Shown here: one piece after another, positions 31,429-43,200 of the stretch | Layout: each line of letters begins with the position of its first letter | How positions within the stretch are numbered: the first letter of the stretch is position 1 | NCBI GenBank assembly: GCA_019448385.1 | Contig: JAGTXO010000014.1 | Coordinates: 886,558-950,557, forward strand | DNA from: Diacronema lutheri | Taxonomy: Eukaryota > Haptophyta > Pavlovophyceae > Pavlovales > Pavlovaceae | DNA length: 64,000 nt | Reading direction: 5' to 3' | Notes under the pieces: model-generated | What the model saw: only the letters and a program-made list of their open reading frames with translations | What the model was told of the DNA's origin: nothing | Databases searched by the model: none | Position numbers and translations under genes: made by a program

Positions 31429-34400
31429 ATGTCGCACAATTACGTGCGGTACGAGGAGCTTGCGGCGGCGCAGTCCGCCTCCGACGGCTTGCCGCCGCGC
31501 CGCTGCTGCGGCGGCGTGCGCCGCGCGCTCGGCTGGGTGTTTGGCAACGGGCTGCACGAGCACCGCGTGATCCGGCTCAACGCCAAGCGGCCGACGACGC
31601 GGCGGCACTGCCGCAACGTGATCAACAACCAAAAGTTCTCGCTGCTCACCTTCTTCCCCAAGGTGCTCTACGAGCAGTTCAAATTCTTCTTCAACCTCTA
31701 CTTCCTCGTCGTCGCCATCTCGCAATTCTTCCCGCCGCTCAAGGTTGGCTTTCTCTTCACCTACATCGCGCCGCTCGCGTTCGTGCTGGTGATCACGATG
31801 GTGAAGGAGGCGCACGACGACCTCAAGCGCTGGCTCTCCGACCGCAAGCTCAACGGCGAGACATACGAGCGGCTGTGCGCCGGCGGACGAGTCGAGCGCG
31901 TCCCGTCATCCCAGATCCGGGTCGGGGACCTGATCGCGGTTCAGACCAACCAGCGCGTGCCCGCCGACCTCGTGCTGCTGCGCACGACGGAGCAGTCGGG
32001 CACGGTCTTCCTCCGCACCGATCAGCTCGACGGCGAAACGGACTGGAAACTTCGCGTCGCCGTGCCCTCGTGCCAACGCCTTGACACCAACCACGCATTG
32101 CAGAGCCTCGCGGCGACGCTCTACGCGGCCGCGCCGACCAAGGACATCTACGAGTTCATCGGCGAGCTGTCCACGCCGGCGGACGGCGCCACCGCCGCCG
32201 CGGTCGCGGCCGGCGCGCACGCGCAAGCGTCGCCTGGCGGTGCGGGCGGGGGAGGCGGCGGCGGCATGGCCGCACCCCTCGCTGAGCCGCTCGGGCTAGA
32301 GAACACGATGTGGTGCAACACGGTGCTCGCGTCGGGCACGGCGATCGGCGCGGTGGTCTACACGGGCGACGAGGTGCGCGCGGCATCGCGCGGCATGGCG
32401 CGCGTGCCTTGCTCGGCTGCAGGTAGACGCCCGAGCCCAGCACCGCCCCTCTGTGCACACACAGCCCAGCTCGCCCCTGATCCCTGCACCCCCGCACGCC
32501 TCCTGTATCCTTGACCCCCCCCCCCCCCCCCCCCCCCCCCTCCCCCCCCTCTTTCCCCCTTCCCCCTCCCAAAGACCCGTTGTATGATGAACGCCTCAGC
32601 GACCCCGACCAAGGTGGCGGGGCTCGACCTGCAGATTAATTTCCTCGCAAAGATTCTCTTCTGCTTCACCGTGTCGCTCGCCGCGCTCATGGTCCTGCTG
32701 CCCCCCGGACACTCGCCCTCTCTCGTGCTCAAGGCCCTCGCCTTCTCGCGCTTTGTTCTCCTCTTCTCCTCCATCGTGCCAATTTCACTACGCGTCTCAC
32801 TCGAGATGGCCAAAGTCACCTACGCGCTGCACATGTTTCAGGACGAGGGGATGAAGGGCGCGATCGTGCGCTCGTCCTCCATCTCCGAGGAGCTCGGTGG
32901 CATCGAATACCTCCTCACCGACAAGACGGGCACGCTCACTCGCAATGAGATGGTCTTCCGGAAACTTCACCTCGGAAATCACTGCCTGACGTCGAGTGGG
33001 CTTGACGAAGTCAGCGGTCTGCTCCGCGATGCGTGGCTTGCCGAGGCGGCGGGCGAGGCGCCGCCGCCGCTCGCCGCGCAGGCGCGCGACGCCCTCCTCG
33101 CCATCGCCCTCTGTCACAACGTCTCGCCAGTGGCGGGAGGCCATTCGTACCAGGGCGCCTCGCCCGACGAGCTGGCGCTCGTCATGTTTGCAGCCTCGTG
33201 CGGCCTGCTGCTCATCGCACGCGACCTACGGCACATTGTGCTGCGCCGCGTGTCCGACGGCGCCGAGCTCGCGTACGAGATTTTGCAGGAGGTGCGCACA
33301 CGCTGCCGCAGCGCGCGCGGTGCGTGGCTTGGCCGCACGGCCGCGACGCTCTGCGCGCGCGCGCGTGCCTGCGCGAATGTGCTGTCTCGCCTTTTGGCTG
33401 TTGGGATCATGGCTACGGCGCGCTTTTGTCCGCGCGTACGCGTCCCAAACCCGCCACACCCAGCGCCCGCTCCTGACCCAGCACGCGCCACGATGTGCTC
33501 CTCGAACCTAGCGCCCCCTTACCCCCCCCCCCCCCCCCCCCCCAAACCCCCTTCCCACCTCCCCAGTTCCCGTTTAGCTCTGAGAGCAAGCGCATGGGCA
33601 TCGTGCTGCGCTCGCGGCAGACGGGCGAGCTCAGCTTCTACGCCAAGGGCGCGGACGTGGTGATGGCGGAGAAGGTCGCTCGCTCCTACTGGCTGGAGGA
33701 GGAGGTGGGCAACTTGGCGCGTGAGGGACTTCGCACCCTCGTCGTCGCGCGCAGGCGCATCTCGGAACCCGCCTACCGCCAGTTCGAGGCTGAGCTGCAG
33801 GCGGCGCGGCTGGCAAAGTCGGCGGCGCTGCGCGACCAGGGCGTGCGTGGCTGCGTGGAGCGACTTGAGGTCGAGATGGAGCTCCTTTGTCTGACTGCAG
33901 TCGAGGACCTCTTGCAGCCGCACGTGCAGCAGACACTGGAGAAGCTGCGCAATGCAAACGTGCGCACGTGGATGCTCACGGGCGACAAGCTCGAGACGGC
34001 GATGGTAATTGCGCAGAACGCGTCGCTCGTGCCGCGCGGCGGCGCCTTCTACCCGCTCGTCGCGCGCACGGCGCTCGAGGCCTTGCAAAAGTTGCGTGGC
34101 TACCCACAGGGAGTAATGCATGCGCCTTGCCTACTCGTCGATGGCACCTCGCTCGAGTTGTGCCTTGCGAACCACCAGGTGCTCTTCCTCGAGGTGGCGT
34201 GCGCCGCGCCCGCCGTCGTCTGCTGCCGCTGCTCGCCCACGCAGAAGGGCCAGATCGTCCGGCTGATCCGGACGCACACGGGCAAATGCACGGCGGCGAT
34301 AGGCGACGGCGGCAACGACATCCCGATGATCCGCGAGGCGCACGTCGGCATTGGCATCGAGGGCAAGGAGGGCAAGCAGGCGAGCATGGCCGCCGACTTC

Positions 34401-35308
34401 TCGTTGCTCGAATTCTCGCACCTGCAGCGCCTCGTACTGTGGCACGGACGCAACGCCTATTTGCGCTCGTCACTTCTCGCACAGTTCGTCATCCACCGCG
34501 GCCTCATCATCGCGATGATCCAGGCCGTCTTCTCGTCGCTCTTCTTCTTCGCGTCGATTGCCGTGTACAATGGCTTCCTTACCGTTGGGTACGCCACCAT
34601 CTTCACCACCGGCCCCGTCTTCTCGCTCGTGCTCGACGAGGTGCGCTGCGCGCGCGCGCGCGCGCCCATGCGGCCGCCCGCAGCGGAGGTGTGTCGCTCA
34701 CACGGCGCGCCCGCGCGCCGTGTGGCCGTGCGCGCAGGATATCTCGCAAGAGAACGCGCTCAAGTACCCCGAGCTCTACAAGGAGCTGCAGAAGCGGCGG
34801 CATCTCTCGCTCAAGACCTTTCTCATCTGGACATGGAAGGCGATCTACCAGGGCGGTGTGATCATGCTCGGCGCGATCTTCCTCTTTGACAAGCGGCTCG
34901 TGCACGTCGTCGGCATCAGCTTCACGTCGCTCATTCTCACGGAGCTCGTCATGGTCGCCGTCGAGGTGAAGCGGTGGCATACGATCATGATCGCGTGCGA
35001 GGTGCGCGCGTTGGCAGGCGTGCCAGGGGCACCCCGAGGCTCGGCGCGCGCCGCGCGCGCTGACGGCAGGCGTGCGCGCGCGTCGCATCCGCCGGCAGGT
35101 GCTCACGCTCCTCGTCTACGCCGGCTCGATCTTCGCGCTCTCGTCGCCGACGCTGCTCGGCACGAGCACATTTGATCTGCCCTTCATGCTCTCCGTCGAG
35201 TTCCTGTGGAAAGTGTCCGCCATCACTGCTGTCTCGTGCGTGCCCGTGTGGGTGGGCAAAGTGTTCTCGCAGCGGCTCGCGCCCGAGAAGGCAACAAAGA
35301 TTCGGTAG
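31429..35308 (+). CDS. P4-type phospholipid flippase, ATP9/Neo1 class
   Basis: Five exons: 31429-32373, 32575-33291, 33567-34640, 34738-35001, 35099-35308, all phase 0, giving 1069 residues. Junctions restore known family text: YTGDE|TRCMMNAS, ILQE|FPFSSESKRMG, LVLDE|DISQENALKYPELYK. Motifs: VLYEQFKFFFNLYFL, the actuator DGETDWK, PISLRV in M4, the phosphorylated DKTGTLT, KGADVVM in the nucleotide-binding domain and GDGGNDIPMI at the hinge. PISLRV and the general sequence place it with ATP9A/B and yeast Neo1 rather than CDC50-dependent flippases; these work in Golgi and endosome membranes. Two introns contain pure C runs before the acceptor. The gene converges on the zinc-finger gene with 34 bp between the stop codons. 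It looks complete and functional. Confidence 0.9.
32515..32540 (+). repeat. C26 run in flippase intron 1
   Basis: C run in the intron 32374-32574, interrupted once by T and followed by further C/T runs up to the AAAG acceptor. A second one (C22, 33522-33543) lies in intron 2 of the same gene. Confidence 0.85.
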
Positions 35309-35342
35309 GTCGGTGGCGGGCACAGAAACGAGACTTTCTTGT

Positions 35343-38300
35343 CTAGCGCGCAGTATGCTTGCGGCGGACATGCGCCTGCGACGGCGGCGGGCGGAGGTGT
35401 TGACGAAGTGGGCACGCGGCGGGCGGGCGCGAGAGGCGTGTGGTCGGCGACGAGGGCAGGCGCCCCGTGCGCTGCAGTGCAAAGCCGCCTCGCGCGCCGG
35501 CCCTGCTGCGGCGCACCGTCAGGTGGCTCGATGTGGCAAAGGCCTGGCCGCAGCCCGCAACGGTGCACGCGAACGGTTTCTCGCCCGTGTGCGTGCGGAT
35601 GTGCGTCTGCGGCGCACCGCACGAGGCCGTGAACGCGCGATGCGGTTGGGCGCAAAGGGCGGAGGTCGGTCGAGCAAGAGCGGTCAGCGTCCCCACGCGC
35701 CGCAGCGGGCGCTCTCGGTGTGCCGCGCCGAGAAGGCGGACGACAGGTCGCGCATCCCCTTTGGCGCGCTCGCGCGCGCGCGCGTGCGTCGTCCGCCGGC
35801 TCATTACGCGCGCGCGCCCGCGTTGCACGGTGTGGGCACGCGGCGGGCGGGCGCGAGAGGCGTGTGGTCGGCGACGAGGGCAGGCGCCCCGTGCGCTGCA
35901 GTGCATAGCCGCCTCGCGCGCCGGCCCTGCTGCGGCGCACCGTCAGGTGGCTCGATGTGGCAAAGGCCTGGCCGCAGCCCGCAACGGTGCACGCGAACGG
36001 TTTCTCGCGCGTGTGCGTGCGGATGTGCTTCTGCGGCGCACCGCACGAGGCCGTGGGCGCGCGATGCGGTTGGGCGCAAAGGGCGGAGGTCGGTCGAGCA
36101 AGAGCGGTCAGCGTCCCCACGCGCCGCAGCGGGCGCTCTCGGTGTGCCGCGCCGAGAAGGCGGACGGCTGGTCGCGCATCCCCTTTGGCGCGCGCGCGCG
36201 CGCGCGCGTGCGTCGTCCGCCGGCTCATTACGCGCGCGCGCCCGCGTTGCACGTTGTGGGCACGCGGCGGGCGGGCGCGAGAGGCGTGTGGTCGGCGACG
36301 AGGGCAGGCGCCCCGTGCGCTGCAGTGCATAGCCGCCTCGCGCGCCGGCCCTGCTGCGGCGCACCGTCAGGTGGCTCGATTGGGCAAAGGCCTGGCCGCA
36401 GCCCGCAACGGTGCACGCGAACGGTTTCTCGCCCGTGTGCGTGCGGATGTGCTTCTGCGGCGCACCGCACGAGGCCGTGAACGCGCGATGCGGTTGGGCG
36501 CAAAGGGCGGAGGTCGGTCGAGCAAGAGCGGTCAGCGTCCCCACGCGCCGCAGCGGGCGCTCTCGGTGTGCCGCGCCGAGAAGGCGGACGACAGGTCGCG
36601 CATCCCCTTTGGCGCGCTCGCGCGCGCGCGCGTGCGTCGTCCGCCGGCTCATTACGCGCGCGCGCCCGCGTTGCACGGTGTGGGCACGCGGCGGGCGGGC
36701 GCGAGAGGCGTGTGGTCGGCGACGAGGGCAGGCGCCCCGTGCGCTGCAGTGCATAGCCGCCTCGCGCGCCGGCCCTGCTGCGGCGCACCGTCAGGTCACC
36801 CGATTTGGCAAAGGCCTGGCCACAGCCCGCAACGGTGCACGCGAACGGTTTCTCGCCCGTGTGCGTGCGGATGTGCTCCTGCGGCGCACCGCACGAGGCC
36901 GTGAACGCGCGACGCGGTTGGGCGCAAAGGGCGGAGGTCGGTCGAGCAAGAGCGGTCAGCGTCCCCACGCGCCGCAGCGGGCGCTCTCGGTGTGCCGCGC
37001 CGAGAAGGCGGACGGCTGGTCGCGCATCCCCTTTGGCGCGCTCGCGCGCGCGCGCGTGCGTCGTCCGCCGGCTCATTACGCGCGCGCGCCCGCGTTGCAC
37101 GTTGTGGGCACGCGGCGGGCGGGCGCGAGAGGCGTGTGGTCGGCGACGAGGGCAGGCGCCCCGTGCGCTGCAGTGCATAGCCGCCTCGCGCGCCGGCCCT
37201 GCTGCGGCGCACCGTCAGGTGGCTCGATGTGGCAAAGGCCTGGCCGCAGCCCGCAACGGTGCACGCGAACGGTTTCTCGCCCGTGTGCGTGCGGATGTGC
37301 GTCTGCGGCGCACCGCACGAGGCCGTGAACGCGCGATGCGGTTGGGCGCAAAGGGCGGAGGTCGGTCGAGCAAGAGCGGTCAGCGTCCCCACGCGCCGCA
37401 GCGGGCGCTCTCGGTGTGCCGCGCCGAGAAGGCGGACGACAGGTCGCGCATCCCCTTTGGCGCGCTCGCGCGCGCGCGCGTGCGTCGTCCGCCGGCTCAT
37501 TACGCGCGCGCGCCCGCGTTGCACGGTGTGGGCACGCGGCGGGCGGGCGCGAGAGGCGTGTGGTCGGCGACGAGGGCAGGCGCCCCGTGCGCTGCAGTGC
37601 ATAGCCGCCTCGCGCGCCGGCCCTGCTGCGGCGCACCGTCAGGTCACCCGATTTGGCAAAGGCCTGGCCACAGCCCGCAACGGTGCACGCGAACGGTTTC
37701 TCGCCCGTGTGCGTGCGGATGTGCTCCTGCGGCGCACCGCACGAGGCCGTGAACGCGCGACGCGGTTGGGCGCAAAGGGCGGAGGTCGGTCGAGCAACAG
37801 AGGTCAGCGTCCCCACGCGCCGCAGCGGGCGCTCTCGGTGTGCCGCGCCGAGAAGGCGGACGACAGGTCGCGCATCCCCTTTGGCGCGCTCGCGCGCGCG
37901 CGCGTGCGACGTCAGTCGGCTCATTGCGCGCGCGCGCGCGCGCAGGCGCGCACCTCGAGAACGTGCTTGATATCAAAGGTCCACGCGCAGCCGGGATGCG
38001 GGCACTGCAGTGCTCGGCCGAGCACCGGCTTGCGCTCCGAGCCGCCGCCGCGCGCGCGCGCGCCGCCGCCCGCCGCCGCCGCGGCGGCGCGCGCCGCCGA
38101 GGACGTCGCGCAGGCGGCCGCACCGCGCTTGCGCGCCGACGCGCCGCCGATGCGCGTGGCGCGCGCGCCGCGGCGCGGCTGCGCCGCGCTGTCATCCGAA
38201 CCTTCGCTCGAGTCGTCGTCTGATTCGCCGTCGCTCGAGCTGCTCGTCCCATCGCCGTCGCTCGAGCTGCGCGTGCCGCGCCGCCGCGCGGCCGCCTCCG

Positions 38301-40082
38301 AGCCGTCGCCGCCCTCCGAGTCGGACTCGCTTGAGCCGTTGCCGTCAGAGTCGTCCGACGGCGCAGCGGCACGGCTTGGGAACACGCTTGGCGTGTACTT
38401 GACCGGCTTGCCCGTCGGCCGCCCGCTGCGGCGCAGCTCGGTGAAAAGCTCACGCGCCGCATTGCGCGCCTCCGCCGCTGTGCGCCGCTCGCCAGTGTGC
38501 AGCTGCGCTCGGGTGCGCTTGGCGTTGACGGGCTGGCCGACGAGGAGTGAGCCACCCGGCTCGGCTGGTGAGACGAGGCCGAGCTGCACCATCTTGAGCC
38601 GATTCGCCTTGATCTGCGCCGCGCGCGCCACCTCATACGGCGTCAGCCCGTCCACGCCGGCCGCGGCCATCACGAGGTCGAGCTCGGCAAAGAGCGAGCT
38701 GCCGCCGCCGCCGCCGCCGCCGCCTGTGGCCGCGCCGTCGGCCGCGCCAGCTGGCGCCGCCTCAGCAGAACCGCAAGCCACGCGGCCCTCGGCGCCGACG
38801 GCCGCATCGGCGCCAGCGCCGGCCGTGTCGTCGTTCGCGCCGCCGGCCGCGCTGTCGTGGTCCTCGTCGTGCTGTGCGCCGAGCGGCCGCCGCGCGCGCT
38901 GCTCATCGGTGAGTGCGATGGGTTCGCCGAGCGCCATCTGCACGAGCTGCTCGCGCGCAGGCTGCCACTTGAGGTGCGCGACGGCAAGGTCTTGCATCGT
39001 CACCCGCTGCCGGTCGGCGCAGTGCGCGTGCTGGCGCTGGTGCGCGACCGCCCGGTGCAGCGCGGCGGGCATGCGTGCGAGCTCGAGGGCGGCGTCGACC
39101 TTCCGCTCGGCGTCATAGCGCGCGTCGTAGCGCTGGCGGATGCTGCGCAACCTCGGGTCGTGCATCAACGCCTCGATCGTACCGTCCGCGAGCGCGCGCT
39201 GCACCTGCGCCGTCCGCTCGGCGTCCGCCTTGTCGTGCGCGTCACACTCGGCTTCGAGCTCAGCCTCCCATGCGCGCACATGCTCCGCCTGCACCTCATC
39301 CATCCGGTGCGTCGGCATGAGGTTTGCAACGCCCTCCGCCTTGGCCTTGGCCATGTCCTCGAACGCGCGCTGCACTTTGACGAGATAGGCCTGCGCCTCG
39401 GGAAGGCTGCGTGGCGGTCGAGGCAAACGCGCAGCGCACGATCGACAACGGTCCGCAGTGTGGCGGAGAGGCAGCGGTCGCAGCAAGCGCGCGGCGATCG
39501 ATTCACGGCGGCCCACGTTGCGGCGAAAAGGCAGCGGGCATGAAGGAATACATACGCAGGTTGGGCAGGCGGCCGGCGCGAACGCACGATTCAGAGCGCG
39601 CACACGCGACCCTCGCGCGCGCGCGCGCGTCGCGCGCGCGTTGCACGCGCAGCTTGGTACGCGCGCGGCCGGTTGCCGTCCGGCGCCGCACGTCGCCTGC
39701 ATGCACTGCACTGCGAAGATCAGGCTGGATCGGCGCGGTGCAAGCGGCATGCGCAGGAGGGCACAAGAGTCAAGGCGCGCGCGCGCGACGCGTACAAGCG
39801 CCACCCAATGATCGGGCGGATCGCCCACACGACATTGCCATCCTGGAAGACGTCGTCCCACGTGAGCGCGCCGCGCGCGATCAGCTCTGCGACGGAAAGC
39901 TTGAGGTCGCGCGGTATGCAACGGCGCCACATCACGATCTGCGTGAGGTTGGCGTGGCCGCGCGGAGGCTCGGTGTTCATGCGCACGGCCATGTTATGCA
40001 TGCGCCGCGCGCGCGCCTCCTCCTCCGTCTCGGCCTGCACGAAGGGGCGTGGCCTCCCGGCGTCGAGTGTGTCCACGGTCAT
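35343..40082 (-). CDS. Seven-finger C2H2 zinc-finger protein with one exon per finger boundary
   Basis: Predicted exons (minus): 40082-39796, 39406-37954, then six exons of exactly 90 bp (37726-37637, 37302-37213, 36878-36789, 36454-36365, 36030-35941, 35606-35517) and a last one 35375-35343; total 770 residues. Each 90-bp exon codes the pattern [19 protein letters not shown] to HLT, i.e. the second half of one finger and the first half of the next. Joined in phase 0 they give seven CX4CX12HX3-4H fingers; the first is [23 protein letters not shown] and the last ends [10 protein letters not shown]-stop. The N-terminal 550 residues include a coiled-coil-like region, a [22 protein letters not shown]-type motif (shown here without extension) and an acidic Ser/Asp tract. 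Likely a nuclear sequence-specific DNA-binding protein. Helix contact residues vary between fingers (TSSHLT, QSSHLT, KSGDLT). Confidence 0.85.
35409..37930 (-). repeat. 424-bp tandem repeat, six units, each one zinc-finger exon plus intron
   Basis: Exon starts on the plus strand are at 35517, 35941, 36365, 36789, 37213 and 37637, exactly 424 bp apart. Units are nearly identical in both exon (90 bp) and intron (334 bp). Variants alternate: the spacer reads TTGCACGGTGTGG or TTGCACGTTGTGG in turn, and the finger helix alternates between TSSHLT-type and KSGDLT-type in the units furthest right. This suggests part of the array spread as 848-bp pairs. Confidence 0.95.
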
Positions 40083-40212
40083 CTCGACCGAATTCGACTG
40101 CGTTTGAACTTTCTGAGCCTGGAGCCTTAGTTTTCGCGCGCTTTTTCAGCTGAGTCACGGCTGTGCTCGAGACTGACAAGCCCAATCACCGTGTCGGCCG
40201 TCTCACGCACTT
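40083..40212. promoter_or_regulatory. Spacer between INO80-like stop and zinc-finger start
   Basis: 130 bp separate two genes on the same strand. It must contain the end of the INO80-like transcript and the promoter of the zinc-finger gene. It is less GC-rich than its surroundings; no element recognised. Confidence 0.3.
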
Positions 40213-43200
40213 TCAAACGCCGAGCTCTTCGGCAACGAGCGCGGCGAGCTGCTCGGCGCGCTGCGCCAACGATCTGCTCTCGCCGATCTCGAGCCCGCCC
40301 TGAGGCCGGATCGCGCCGCGCGCGCCGGGAGCGGACACGGCGCTGTCGTTTGCAAGGTACTCGCCGAGCCTCTCGTCGAGCGTGCCCGCCAGCTCGAGCT
40401 GGTAGAGCAGCACCTGAGGGCGGACACGCATCGGAGATGCGGGCACGGACAGGCACGGCGCAGGACGCGCCCCTTGCTGTGAGTGCAATGCCAAAAGGCC
40501 GCGGCGGCAGCTGTGATGAGACGCGGCGCAACGTGCGCCGTGCCGCTGTGCCGCAGCGCGCCGCGCCAGCGCCGCGCACCGGCGGCCGCCCCTTGCTCGG
40601 GCCGAGCAGCGCGTCGAGCCACGCGGCGCGCGCGCAGTCGTCGGCTGCGGGCCTCAGCTCGAAGAAGATGAGCGCGTCGACCGAGCGCAGGCGCGGCGGC
40701 ATCCCCGAGCCGTGCGGCGCGAGGAGGACGCAGGCGCACGGCAGATCGATCGCGCTGCGCGGGCAGGCGCGGGCGCGGCAAAGCGCAGGGCGAGGACGGT
40801 GCATGTGCGCGCGCGCCGGTGCGTGAGTGTGAGGGCATACTCTGCAGCAGGGATGGTAATGCGCGGCGAGTCACGCGGGGCTGGCGTGCCCATCGAGCCG
40901 CTTGAAACGGAATGGGGAGAGGCGAACGGCATGAGCTGAGATGGGCGTGCAGGCAGTGCATGCAGGCAGCGCCATGCCGTGAGTGCATGCAGGCAGCGCC
41001 ATGCGTGAGTGCATGCAGGCAGCGCCATGCGTGAGTGCATGCAGGCAGCGCCATGCGTGAGTGCATGCAGGCAGCGCCATGCGTGAGTGCGTGCAGGCAG
41101 CGCCATGCGTGAGTGCATGCAGGCAGCGCCATGCGTGAGTGCATGCAGGCAGCGCCATGCGTGAGGCAGCGCCATGCACAGCGCCATGCAGACAGTCAGC
41201 TGCGGGTGAAGGGCAGCAGCACAGCGCTCTCACCTGGCGGCTTCAAACGCAGCCGCCGTCTCGGCCGCGCTCTCCGCCGGCACGTGCGCGAAAGCGGCGT
41301 CGGCCGCAAATCCGCGCGCTGTGCCACTCGCGGCCACCTCAGCCGCCGCCCGCGCTGCGGTGGCGGAGGCGGCCTCGGCCGCCGCAGCCGCCGCCTGCAC
41401 GGCCGCGGCGACTGCGGCGGCCTTGCCCTTGCTCGAGCCCTTGGCCACGCCAGCCTTGCCGACGGGCGGCTGCGGCTCGGCGCCGCGCGGCGCGAGGTGC
41501 ATCGTGCAGTGCGGCAGCGCGCGGTGCAACAGCAGCGCGCACACGGCCGCGGCGCACTCCGCGGTTCTCACGCAGATGACGACGTGCGCGCGCGTCGGCT
41601 GCGCGCACGGCGCGCGGCGCGGAGCGACGCGCGCATGCGAAGGAAAGGAGAGGGCAGGGCAAGGGCGCGCGCCGCGAGTAGACGGACTGCTCGTGAGCAC
41701 GAGCTGTCGGCACGGTCAACGCGCGCCGCGCGGCGACGGCGCGCGCGGCTACGGCGCGGGGCGGGCCTCGCGCGCGCGCGCAGCGTACGAGAAGCCTCTG
41801 CGCGAGAAGAGCGTCGAGGCCGCGCAGCTTGGCCGCGCCCGAGAGCAGCGCGCCGAGCGGCGGGATCCACAGCCGGGCGGCGTGCGAGTCGGGCGGCAGC
41901 GCGCGGCTGAGCGCGATGCGCAACGCGGCGGGCACGCGCGCGAGCGCGCCGCTCGACGCGGGCCGGTGCGCGCGCGCGCGATACGGCGCCATGGACCACG
42001 CGCTGTGCGGCGCGACGCGGCTCGCAGCCGGGCAGTGCGCGCGTGCGTGCGCGAGCACGGCGGCGCGTGCCGAAGGCCAAAGGCCGCCGCGCCGGCCGAA
42101 AAGCCGCGGCGCCGCCGAGACGGCGGGTGCGATCGGCGCGGCGACGACGCGCGGCGCGGGCCAGCCGTCCGATCCGCCCATGCCGAGCGCGGCCGCGGCG
42201 GCCGCCGCGACTGCGGCCGCGCCCTCCGCTGCGCCGGCGCCGCCCGCCGTCGGGAGAAGCTCACTCCACGTCGTGCGCCGTCCGGCAAGGAGGCATGGTT
42301 GCGCGCCGCAGAGCTGCAGCGCGAGCGCCGGCGCGCGCGGCGGCGCGTGCGCGCGGCAGACGCGCAGCGCGCAGCGCAGCCACGCGCGCGCCTCTGACTG
42401 GGCCGCCGCGTCCGCAGCGGCCGCGGCGGCCGCGGCGGCGGCCGTGCTCGCCGCGCCCGCCGGCCGCGCGCCCTGCCTCGCCGGCACGCCGGCACGCTGC
42501 GCGCCGGCGCCCGCGGCCGAAGGACCCGCGCCATCCGCGGTCGCGCCCGCGCCAGCCGTGACCGCGACCGCGGGCGCGCGCGCGGCAAGCGGGTCCATCT
42601 CGCGCGGTCGGACGAGCGGGAGGCACCCCTCGTCGAGCATGGCGACAAGCGCGCCGAGCGCGCGCGACGCGCGCGCGCGCGCCGCCACGTCAGACGCACC
42701 AAGCCCGCAGAATGGGAGCCAAGAGAAGGCGCCGCGGTCATGCGTGAGCTCGCCACGCCGCCCGTGCGCGAGCGCGACACGATCGGCGGACGCGGCGACC
42801 GGCTCGGCGACCGGCGCGCCGTCGGCTACGACCGCCGACGCGGCGACTGCGTGCGCCGAGACGCGCGCGCGCGGCTCGTCGGGCGGCCGCGGCGTGCCCG
42901 CGACCGATGCGACGATGTGCCGTGTCGTCCAAATGTTGGGCACCCATGGCGGTATCGCGCTCACGCCCTCGTCCAGCTCGACCGCGCGCGCCGCGCCGCT
43001 GTACGGTGCGCCGGCCGGCAGCAGCGCGCGCTCGCCCGCGCTGCCGACATGCTCAAGCGAGGCGCGCGGCGCGGCGCGGCCGTAGCGGACGAGGGGGCTC
43101 TCGCACATGCGCAGCACGAGCGCGATCGTCGCTGTACTTGGCGGCGGTCTGCGCGCCGAGCGCGTCTCGCACGCAACGCGCGCCTCGCTGCCGGCGGGCG

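Noticed and set aside
35116-36330. Long plus- and minus-strand frames through the zinc-finger array read as one exon
   Set aside because: They translate the introns as Arg/Ala-rich text and break the fingers; splicing at the repeated sites restores perfect fingers.
35409-37930. CRISPR-like or satellite array
   Set aside because: Units are 424 bp, contain a coding zinc-finger exon each, and splice into a sensible protein, so this is a gene with duplicated exons.
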